NCBI RefSeq assembly: GCF_016658545.1
Contig: NZ_JACVZC010000054.1
Coordinates: 1-37,141 of the forward strand
Direction: 5' to 3'
Source of the DNA: Pseudomonas sp. S37
GTDB lineage: Bacteria; Pseudomonadota; Gammaproteobacteria; Pseudomonadales; Pseudomonadaceae
Length of the DNA: 37,141 nucleotides
Notes under the pieces: generated by a model
What the model saw: the letters and a program-made list of their open reading frames with translations, nothing else
What the model was told of the DNA's origin: nothing
Databases searched by the model: none
Shown here: positions 15,603 to 22,629 of the stretch, in pieces
How positions within the stretch are numbered: position 1 is the stretch's first letter
How the letters are laid out: each line of letters opens with the position of its first letter
Made by a program: the position numbers and the translations under genes

Positions 15603-16838
15603 TTACCCAGCCTTCCTCAGCAACGAAACGAATTGCTTGAATGACATCAAGTCCTCTTGTTGTTCAGCCTTATAGGTCACCTGGATAGGTAACGGCACTA
15701 CCAACTGTACTCCCTGTTTCTTCATCTCCGCTGTCTGATCAACCGAAACAGATGGTTCCATCGTGATCAAGTGCTTTTGCTTCACTCGTGCGGCTTCCGC
15801 TAGCACCTGCCTCCATCGCTCCTTGCAGGTCGTCTTCGCCCCCAGGATTCGCAGCTCCGATTCAGGGTAATCCGAGTCAAGGTAGGCGACACGACCAGGA
15901 AACAGAAAGTCAGGTTTCTGCTTTCCTTCTGTGCATACTCCCCGCTCATATGCGACACCATTCAATCTAAGGCACTCTTCAATATGATTTTCGAAGGCAT
16001 GGCCCACGCGAGACTTACGGCGATTCTGAACACTGAGTGATACACGTATGAAAGCATCCACGTCTTCGCCAAAGCCTTCCAGCAGCCTCTGCTTTACGAT
16101 ATGCCGCTCGAGCATGCGAAAGACATGCTCTTCATCGTTCATCCATTGCAGCAATGTCTCATCCGGAGCCTCGACTGCAGATAGATCCTTACTCAAAGTT
16201 CGAGCGAAATCGGAGAACTTCCGAGTAGATGGAAATTCAGAACCAAATTTCTTGATCACTCTCTTCTGTAGTGACTCATCTTTCAGCCTACAAATATCAA
16301 GCTCGACCCCATACCGGGCAAGCATGAGCCGAACGGGAGCTACAATGTGAGAAGTATCAAGGTTAGCCGAAGTCAGTTCGGTTCCAACCTCAATGCCGAT
16401 GACTCCAAAGATGCTGCGCAACTGAACTTCTGTGTGACTGTGCTGAGGGCAGAACATGATAAGCAGATCCCCCTTATGGGTCACTGCAACCAGCATGAAA
16501 TCAGTTTCCCGAATTTTTTCGGTCACTGCGTTTCTTTTGTAATAAAGACGCCACTCCGGATCTCGATTGACGTCTTTGTAACGACAGTCATACCACGAGA
16601 GCTCATCCTCAACTAGAACGGGTTCATCACAATAATCGTCGAGGTAGAACATCGTAGCCTGCAAGAACGCTTTGCTACCATCTCTCGGACAGGGCAAATG
16701 CTCCCCCAGGCCAGCCTTGATCAATCCACCAATTTCGTGCTGGTTGGACTTTTTCGGATTCGCATCTACAGGTTTCAGGTACTTCAGCGCTGCGGCAGCA
16801 AAAACGTCCTTTAACTTCTCGAACAAGTCACTCACCAT
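15603..16838 (-). CDS. EcoRII-like type II restriction endonuclease, copy B
   Basis: A 411-residue paralogue of the downstream gene. The N-terminal effector-type domain has NQHEIGGLIKAG and ELSWYDCRYKDV. The EcoRII-C domain has NRRKSRVGHAFENHI (E283), KPDFLFPG (D310), Y319 and GAKTTCKERWRQVL (K335, K339), followed by QLVVPLPIQVTY. All expected catalytic residues are present. The two copies are closely similar in the catalytic half and much more divergent in the N-terminal and linker parts, so they may differ in target or effector binding. No Shine-Dalgarno precedes the ATG; instead a TATACT -10-like hexamer lies about 8 bases upstream, so the message may be leaderless or nearly so. Copy A follows after about 220 bases. 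Confidence 0.85.
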   Translation of the reverse strand: MVSDLFEKLKDVFAAAALKYLKPVDANPKKSNQHEIGGLIKAGLGEHLPCPRDGSKAFLQATMFYLDDYCDEPVLVEDELSWYDCRYKDVNRDPEWRLYYKRNAVTEKIRETDFMLVAVTHKGDLLIMFCPQHSHTEVQLRSIFGVIGIEVGTELTSANLDTSHIVAPVRLMLARYGVELDICRLKDESLQKRVIKKFGSEFPSTRKFSDFARTLSKDLSAVEAPDETLLQWMNDEEHVFRMLERHIVKQRLLEGFGEDVDAFIRVSLSVQNRRKSRVGHAFENHIEECLRLNGVAYERGVCTEGKQKPDFLFPGRVAYLDSDYPESELRILGAKTTCKERWRQVLAEAARVKQKHLITMEPSVSVDQTAEMKKQGVQLVVPLPIQVTYKAEQQEDLMSFKQFVSLLRKAG

Positions 16839-17017
16839 TTTAGAAAGTATAGAAAATACCCTACACGTCCCTGCATAACTCCAACCACGGTTGCGTTACC
16901 GGAGCAGCAGAAAGGCTTGGATCCTGAATAGGGGATAAAACTTCAGGGCTATACCAAACCATTGTAATCAATCAGCTGCTACTGCCAACTTATCCAAAGC
17001 GAATAAAAATTCAAATA

Positions 17018-17052
17018 CAAAAAAGCCCAATCGTTTCCGACTGGGCTTTTTC
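17018..17052 (-). terminator. Terminator downstream of tRNA-Pro
   Basis: Read on the minus strand, AAAAAGCCCA and TGGGCTTTTTT form a stem around a 12-base GTC-GGAAAC-GAT centre that can pair further, ending in a U-run. It lies 11 bases past the tRNA 3' end and would also work on the opposite strand. Confidence 0.8.
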
Positions 17053-17062
17053 GTTTCAATAA

Positions 17063-17139
17063 TGGTCGGGACGGAGTGATTCGAACACTCGACCCCTTGC
17101 ACCCCATGCAAGTGCGCTACCGGGCTGCGCTACGCCCCG
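17063..17139 (-). tRNA. tRNA-Pro (anticodon GGG)
   Basis: A 77-base cloverleaf on the minus strand with encoded CCA. The acceptor stem pairs CGGGGCG with the 3' CGTCCCG (one G-T pair), the D-loop contains AGCGCAGCCCGGTAGCGC, the anticodon stem is CTTGC/GCAAG with loop ATGGGGT (anticodon GGG), and the T-arm contains GTTCGAATC. It decodes CCC and CCU proline codons. Its 3' end points at the defence island, the usual orientation for tRNA-linked insertions. Confidence 0.95.
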
Positions 17140-17255
17140 ACTGGGCTTGAAGCATGTTCTCAATCCTGCCGAGAACGTTGAAGAATGTACCCTAAGCCCC
17201 TGATAAATGGAAGCTTTTTCTCAAAAAATTTTCCACTCATCAGAAAAGCCCAGCC

Positions 17256-17612
17256 TCACTTCTTCAACACCACCAGCACATCCTCCAATTCAACAATCAT
17301 CTGCCGAATCAGCTGCTTGTACTGGCTAGACTCATCCTTAACCTCATCACTGGACAGCCGCAGCCGCGCCCCGCCAATGGTGAACCCCTGGTCATAAAGC
17401 AGGCCACGAATCTGGCGGATCATCAGCACGTCTTGGCGCTGATAATACCGCCGATTGCCCCGCCGCTTCACAGGGTTAAGCTGGTCGAACTCCTGCTCCC
17501 AATACCGCAGCACGTGTGGCTTTACGGCACACAACTCGCTCACTTCACCAATGGTGAAGTAGCGTTTGCCCGGTATGGGGGGCAGTTCGTCGTTATGGCT
17601 TGGTTCCAGCAT
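17256..17612 (-). CDS. MerR-family transcriptional regulator downstream of ihfA
   Basis: A 118-residue regulator. Residues 15-85 are a MerR DNA-binding domain: [15 protein letters not shown] helix-turn-helix, VLRYWEQEF, then [16 protein letters not shown] wing. The C-terminus is a short coiled coil without the cysteines of metal-sensing MerR proteins. It is conserved beside ihfA in Pseudomonas; its target and ligand are not known to me. ATG 17612 lies inside the end of ihfA (20-base overlap), so the two are translationally coupled at the 3' end of the thrS-pheST-ihfA cluster. A TTG three codons earlier is less likely. Confidence 0.9.
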
Positions 17613-17895
17613 AGGCCTCAACCCGGGCCTTCAACTTCTGCCCTGGACGAAAGGTGACGACGCGCCGTGCGGTGATCGGGATCTCTTCCCCAGTCTTGGG
17701 GTTGCGGCCCGGCCGCTGGCGTTTGTCGCGAAGGTCAAAGTTGCCGAAACCGGACAGCTTGACCTGCTCGTTCTCTTCAAGTGCGTGCCGAATTTCTTCG
17801 AAAAACAGCTCGACCAGCTCCTTGGCCTCACGCTTGTTAAGCCCCAGCTCCTCGTACAGCCTTTCGGCCATCTCAGCTTTCGTCAGAGCACCCAT
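17593..17895 (-). CDS. ihfA: Integration host factor subunit alpha
   Basis: A 100-residue DNA-bending protein of the HU/IHF family. [20 protein letters not shown] starts the dimerisation helices, [10 protein letters not shown] and [16 protein letters not shown] form the beta-arm that inserts its proline into the minor groove, and [13 protein letters not shown] follows. It pairs with IhfB to bend DNA about 160 degrees in recombination and sigma-54 transcription. It follows pheT after 4 bases, the order known in E. coli and Pseudomonas. Confidence 0.97.
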
Positions 17896-17899
17896 GCCG

Positions 17900-20281
17900 T
17901 TATTTCCTTAACGTGGTGTTCAACCTTTGTTCGAGCGAGGTGAGGATGTTTTGCAGGGTAGTGTTCACCTCATCGTCGTTAAGAGTGCGCGATGGATGCT
18001 GCCAGGTCAAGCCAACGGCAAGGCTTTTTCTATCAGGATCAATGCCTTTACCTTGGTAGACATCAAACAGCCTGAGGTCTGTGAGCCATTCGCCTGCATT
18101 GTCACGAATTAATTCAAGCACCGCGCTGGCCGCTACATCACGGCCTGCGATCAACGCCAGGTCACGACGGGTTTCCGGGAACTTGGACAATTCGCTGAAT
18201 TTTGGCAGGCGGCCTTCGACCACGTCGCCGAGTACCAGCTCGAACAGGAACACCGGGCGGTCCAGGTCCAGGGCTTTGGCCAGCTCTGGGTGGATGGCGC
18301 CAAGGTAGCCGACCAGTTTGCCGTCGCGCTCGATGGCGGCGGTTTGGCCTGGGTGCAGGGCTGGGTGTTTGCCGGCGCTGAAGGTGAAGTCGCTCAGGGC
18401 GCCGGAGTAGCCCAGCAGGGCTTCTACGTCGGCCTTAACGTCGAAGAAGTCGACGCCGTCGCGGCCGTTGGCCCAGCCTTCTGGCAGGCGGCTGCCGGTG
18501 ATTACACCAGCAATCATTGGCTGCTGCTGCAGGTCACCCAGCTGGCCGACAAAGCGCAGGCCGCTTTCGAACAGGCGCACGCGGTCTTGCTGGCGGTTCA
18601 GGTTGTGCTGCAGGGCTTTGACCAGGCCTGGCCACAGCGATGCACGCATGGCGGCCATGTCGCTGGAGATGGGGTTGGCCAGCAGCAGCGGCTCTACGCC
18701 CGGGCTGAACAGTTCGAACAGTTTCGGGTCGATGAAGCTGTAGGTGATGGCTTCCTGGTAGCCGCGGGCAACCAGCAGGCGGCGCAGGGTCGGCAGGTCA
18801 CCGCGGGTTTCCGGCTTGCCCTGTGGCGCCAGGCGCGCTTGTGGGTAGCGCACCGGCAGGTTGTTGTAGCCGTACAGGCGGGCCAGCTCTTCGATCAGGT
18901 CCACTTCCAGGCTGATGTCGAAGCGGTGGCTTGGCACGGTGACGGTCCACTCCCCTTCCGCTGCCTTGCTGGTGGTCAGTTCCAGGGCGTTGAGCAGTTG
19001 CTCGACCTGGGCTGGGTCCATTTCCATGCCGAGCATCTGGGTGATGCGTTCGGCGCGCAGGGTAACCGGGGCCACTTGCGGCAGGTGCTGTTCGCTGACG
19101 GCTTCGACAATCGGGCCGGCTTCGCCGCCAACGATGTCCAGCAGCAGCTGGGTGGCGCGCTCCATGGCTTCGCGGGCCAGCTGCGAGTCGACGCCGCGCT
19201 CGTAGCGGTGCGAGGCATCGGTGTGCAGGCCGTAGGAACGGGCTTTACCGGCAACGGAAATCGGCTCGAAGAAGGCGCTTTCCAGGAACAGGTCGCGGGT
19301 TTTTTCGGTGTTTACACCGCTGTGCTCGCCACCCATGACGCCGGCGATGGCCAGGGCGCGGGTGTGGTCGGCGATCACCAGGGTGTCGGCGCGCAGGGCG
19401 ACTTCCTGGCCGTCGAGCAGGACGAGTTTTTCGCCCTCTTCGGCCATGCGTACACGAATGCCGCCGTTGATTTCTGCCAGGTCGAAGGCGTGCATCGGCT
19501 GGCCGAGTTCGAGCATCAGGTAGTTGGTGATGTCGACGGCGGCGTCGATGCTGCGTACGTCGCTGCGGCGCAGGCGCTCGACCATCCACAGGGGGGTCGG
19601 CTTGCTCAGGTCGACGTTACGGATAACGCGGCCGAGGTAGCGTGGGCAGGCGGCCGGGGCACTGACTTCAACCGGGCGCACTTCGTCGTGGGCCGGCTGT
19701 ACGGCAGGCACCACCGGGCGGGTGACCGGGGTGTCGTACAGGGCGCTGACGTCGCGGGCAAGGCCGGCGATGGACAGGCAGTCACCGCGGTTCGGCGTAA
19801 GGCCGATTTCGATGCTGGCGTCGTCCAGGCTCAGGTAGGTGCGAATGTTTTCGCCAACCGGGGCGTCGGCGGCCAGTTCCAGCAGGCCGTCGTTTTCTTC
19901 GCTGATTTCCAGCTCGGCAGCCGAGCACAGCATGCCGAAGGACTCGACGCCGCGCAGCTTGGCCTTTTTGATCTTGAAGTCGCCAGACAGCTCGGCGCCG
20001 ATCATGGCGAATGGCACCTTGATGCCTGGGCGGGCGTTAGGCGCGCCGCACACGACCTGGAAGGTTTCCTGGCCGTTGGTCACCTGGCACACGCGCAGCT
20101 TGTCGGCGTCCGGGTGTTGTTCGGTGGCGAGGATTTCGCCCACGACGATGCCGCTGAACTGGCCGGCAGCAGGGGTAACGCTGTCGACTTCGAGGCCGGC
20201 CATGGACAGGCGGGCGACCAGTTCGTCACGGGAGACTTGCGGGTTTACCCAACCGCGCAGCCACTGTTCACTGAATTTCAT
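17900..20281 (-). CDS. pheT: Phenylalanyl-tRNA synthetase beta subunit
   Basis: A 793-residue subunit of the alpha2-beta2 enzyme that charges tRNA-Phe; E. coli PheT is of nearly the same length. It opens [14 protein letters not shown] and has the tRNA-binding EMAP-like domain (about 40-150, with [12 protein letters not shown] and [11 protein letters not shown]). The B3/B4 editing region, the B5 domain and the ferredoxin-fold anticodon-binding domain ([12 protein letters not shown] to the C-terminus) follow. ATG 20281 is chosen because AGGAG lies 7 bases upstream and the family starts there; the frame opens 32 codons earlier with non-conserved sequence. The gene follows pheS after about 30 bases and precedes ihfA. 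Confidence 0.97.
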
Positions 20282-20312
20282 GCTGTTCTCCTGAAAGTTG
20301 CGTCGATTGGGC

Positions 20313-21329
20313 CTAGCGGAATTGCGCCAGGAACCGCAGGTCGTTGTCGAAGAACAGACGCAAATCGTTGACGCCATAGCGCAGCATGGCCAGGCGCTCG
20401 GCGCCCATGCCGAAGGCGAAGCCCTGGAACTCTTCAGGGTCGATGCCAGACATGCGCAGCACGCTTGGGTGCACCATGCCGCAGCCCATCACTTCCAGCC
20501 AGCCGGTTTGCTTGCACACGCGGCAGCCGTTGCCGGAACACATCACGCACTGGATGTCGACTTCGGCGGACGGCTCGGTGAAGGGGAAGAACGATGGGCG
20601 GAAACGTACCGCCAGTTCTTTTTCGAAGAACACGCGCAGGAATTCTTCGATGGTGCCCTTGAGGTCGGCGAAGTTGATATCGCGATCGATCAGCAGGCCT
20701 TCGACCTGGTGGAACATCGGCGAGTGGGTGATATCCGAGTCGCAGCGGTATACGCGGCCCGGGCAGACAATGCGGATGGGCGGCTGGGTGGACTCCATGG
20801 TCCGCACCTGCACCGGCGAGGTGTGGGTACGCAGCAGCATGTTGGCATTGAAGTAGAAGGTGTCGTGCATCGCCCGGGCCGGGTGGTGGCCGGGGATGTT
20901 GAGCGCTTCGAAGTTGTGGTAGTCGTCTTCGACCTCTGGGCCTTCGGCAATGCCGTAGCCAATGTGGGTGAAGAACTGCTCGATGCGCTCGAGGGTACGG
21001 GTGATCGGGTGCAGGCCACCGGTGGCCTGGCCGCGGCCTGGCAGGGTGACGTCAATGCATTCGGCAGCCAGGCGAGCGCTGAGCTCGGCTTCTTCAAAGG
21101 CGGCCTTGCGGGCATTGAGCACAACGGTAACGCGCTCTTTGGCGTCGTTGATCAGCGCGCCGACTTTCGGCCGCTCTTCGGCTGGCAGGTTGCCCAGGGT
21201 CTTCATCACCTGGGTCAGCTCGCCTTTCTTGCCGAGATAGTTAACCCGGATCTGTTCCAGGGTAGTGATGTCTTCAGCGCGCTCTACGGCCTCAAGGGCT
21301 TGGGAGACCAGCGCATCCAGGTTTTCCAT
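20313..21329 (-). CDS. pheS: Phenylalanyl-tRNA synthetase alpha subunit
   Basis: A 338-residue catalytic subunit. Residues 1-90 form the coiled-coil tRNA-binding arm (MENLDALVSQALEAVERAED). The class II core contains GYGIAEGPEVEDDYHNFEAL, LLRTHTSPVQVRTM, the FRPSFFPFTEPSAEVD motif 2 region and a motif 3 near GMGAERLAMLRYGVNDLR. A cysteine cluster (CVMCSGNGCRVCKQTGW) is typical of bacterial PheS. It activates phenylalanine with ATP and is co-transcribed with pheT. A strong intercistronic hairpin separates it from rplT. Confidence 0.97.
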   Translation of the reverse strand: MENLDALVSQALEAVERAEDITTLEQIRVNYLGKKGELTQVMKTLGNLPAEERPKVGALINDAKERVTVVLNARKAAFEEAELSARLAAECIDVTLPGRGQATGGLHPITRTLERIEQFFTHIGYGIAEGPEVEDDYHNFEALNIPGHHPARAMHDTFYFNANMLLRTHTSPVQVRTMESTQPPIRIVCPGRVYRCDSDITHSPMFHQVEGLLIDRDINFADLKGTIEEFLRVFFEKELAVRFRPSFFPFTEPSAEVDIQCVMCSGNGCRVCKQTGWLEVMGCGMVHPSVLRMSGIDPEEFQGFAFGMGAERLAMLRYGVNDLRLFFDNDLRFLAQFR

Positions 21330-21350
21330 GTACAGACTCCAGATACGAAA

Positions 21351-21383
21351 ATAGGGGAAGAGCTTTGAAGGCTCTTCCCCTAT
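21351..21383 (-). terminator. rplT-pheS intercistronic hairpin, terminator or attenuator
   Basis: A perfect 13-bp stem (ATAGGGGAAGAGC with its complement) around a 7-base loop, followed on the minus strand by TTTTCG. A second GC-rich hairpin, CCCGGCG/CGCCGGG, lies just upstream at about 21400-21425. Both fall between the rplT stop and the pheS start. Confidence 0.7.
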
Positions 21384-21438
21384 CGATGACGTTCAATGCC
21401 CGGCGCCGCAAGCGCCGCCGGGTGATTGTCGCGGGTAC

Positions 21439-21795
21439 TTAAGCCAGAACGGCTTTAGCTTTCTCGACAATCGCAGCAAACGCCGCTTTTTCGTTCACTG
21501 CCAGATCGGCCAGAACCTTACGGTCGATTTCGATCGAAGCCTTTTTCAGGCCAGCAATCAGACGGCTGTACGACAGACCGTTGGTGCGGGCACCGGCGTT
21601 GATACGAGCGATCCACAGTGCGCGGAACTGACGCTTCTTCTGGCGACGGTCGCGGTAGGCGTATTGGCCTGCCTTGATGACCGCTTGCTTGGCTACACGG
21701 AATACGCGCGAACGAGCACCGTAGTAACCTTTAGCCAGTTTCAGAATTTTTTTGTGACGCTTACGAGCGATAACGCCGCGCTTAACACGAGCCAT
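21439..21795 (-). CDS. rplT: 50S ribosomal protein L20
   Basis: A 118-residue protein, the standard length for L20. It begins MARVKRGVIARKRHKKILK, has the KGYYGARSRVFRVAKQAV and YRDRRQKKRQFRALWIARIN segments that contact 23S rRNA, and ends in a globular helix domain. In E. coli, L20 assembles the large subunit early and represses its own operon by binding mRNA upstream of rpmI. It follows rpmI after 27 bases. Confidence 0.98.
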   Translation of the reverse strand: MARVKRGVIARKRHKKILKLAKGYYGARSRVFRVAKQAVIKAGQYAYRDRRQKKRQFRALWIARINAGARTNGLSYSRLIAGLKKASIEIDRKVLADLAVNEKAAFAAIVEKAKAVLA

Positions 21796-21822
21796 GAGTA
21801 ACTTCCTCTATCTTAACCAGAA

Positions 21823-22017
21823 TTAACGAACGCGCAGCATGCGCTCGACTTTTGCCACGTCGGACGGGTGCAGCAAGCTGGCACCGCGCAGTTGACGCTT
21901 ACGCTTGGTCGACATTTTGGTCAGGATGTGGCTTTTGAAAGCGTGCTTGTGCTTGAAGCCCGAAGCTGTCTTCAGGAAGCGCTTCGCAGCACCGCTCTTG
22001 GTTTTCATTTTTGGCAT
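21823..22017 (-). CDS. rpmI: 50S ribosomal protein L35
   Basis: A 64-residue basic protein with the L35 signatures MPKMKTKSGAAKRFLKT, KHKHAFKSHILTKM and STKRKRQLRG. It binds 23S rRNA in the large subunit. It lies between infC (61 bases upstream) and rplT, the conserved order; in E. coli this gap is part of the L20 autoregulatory region. Confidence 0.98.
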   Translation of the reverse strand: MPKMKTKSGAAKRFLKTASGFKHKHAFKSHILTKMSTKRKRQLRGASLLHPSDVAKVERMLRVR

Positions 22018-22078
22018 GTTGAACTCCGCATTCGAAAAAAATTACACAATAATCATCAGGCCTGCCGTGCCCGGGAGA

Positions 22079-22624
22079 TTACTTCTTCTTTTTGGGGGCG
22101 ATGACCATCATAAGCTGGCGTCCTTCCATCTTCGGATGCTGCTCAACGGTGCCGTATTCGGCGAGGTCGGCTTCGACCCGCTTCAACAGCTCCATGCCCA
22201 GCTCCTGGTGGGCCATCTCACGGCCGCGGAATCTCAGAGAGATCTTGGCCTTGTCCCCATCGGTAAGGAAACGTACCAGGTTGCGTAGTTTTACCTGGTA
22301 ATCCCCATCCTCCGTCCCTGGACGAAACTTGATTTCTTTGATCTGGATCTGTTTCTGGTTTTTCTTGGCTTCGTTAGCCTGCTTCTTCTTTTCGAAGAGG
22401 TGCTTGCCGTAGTCCATGACCTTGCAGACCGGTGGTACCGCGTCTGCAGAGATTTCTACCAGGTCCAGCTTCGCTTCATCAGCGATACGCAGCGCTTCAT
22501 CAATCGAGACGATGCCAACCTGCTCGCCGTCTGCGCCAATTAACCGAACCTCGCGGGCCGAGATATTCTCGTTGATCGGGGCCTTCGGTACAGCACGCTT
22601 ATCGTTTCTCATTTCACGCTTAAT
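22079..22624 (-). CDS. infC: Translation initiation factor IF-3, probable AUU start
   Basis: A 181-residue factor that binds the 30S subunit and rejects non-canonical start codons. The N-domain contains NENISAREVRLIGADGEQVG, the linker is lysine-rich (KKKQANEAKKNQKQI) and the C-domain has IKFRPGTEDGDYQVKL and LRFRGREMAHQELG. I set the start at the ATT at 22624: CGGAG lies 8 bases before it, a proper distance, and infC famously uses AUU in E. coli. The ATG at 22630, two codons upstream, is only 2 bases from the same site and overlaps the thrS stop as TAATG; another ATG follows at 22612. AUU initiation makes IF-3 autoregulate its own synthesis. Confidence 0.93.
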   Translation of the reverse strand: MKREMRNDKRAVPKAPINENISAREVRLIGADGEQVGIVSIDEALRIADEAKLDLVEISADAVPPVCKVMDYGKHLFEKKKQANEAKKNQKQIQIKEIKFRPGTEDGDYQVKLRNLVRFLTDGDKAKISLRFRGREMAHQELGMELLKRVEADLAEYGTVEQHPKMEGRQLMMVIAPKKKK

Positions 22625-22629
22625 AGTCA

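Noticed and set aside
17018..17139. tRNA-derived attachment site duplicated at the left island edge
   Set aside because: I looked for the tRNA-Pro 3' sequence near 3.1-4.2 kb and in the divergent region and found no copy.
18290..20371. A 693-codon open frame on the plus strand opposite pheT
   Set aside because: It is the antisense of pheT; its A/G/V/Q-rich composition is the usual shadow of a high-GC gene, and pheT matches its family over full length.
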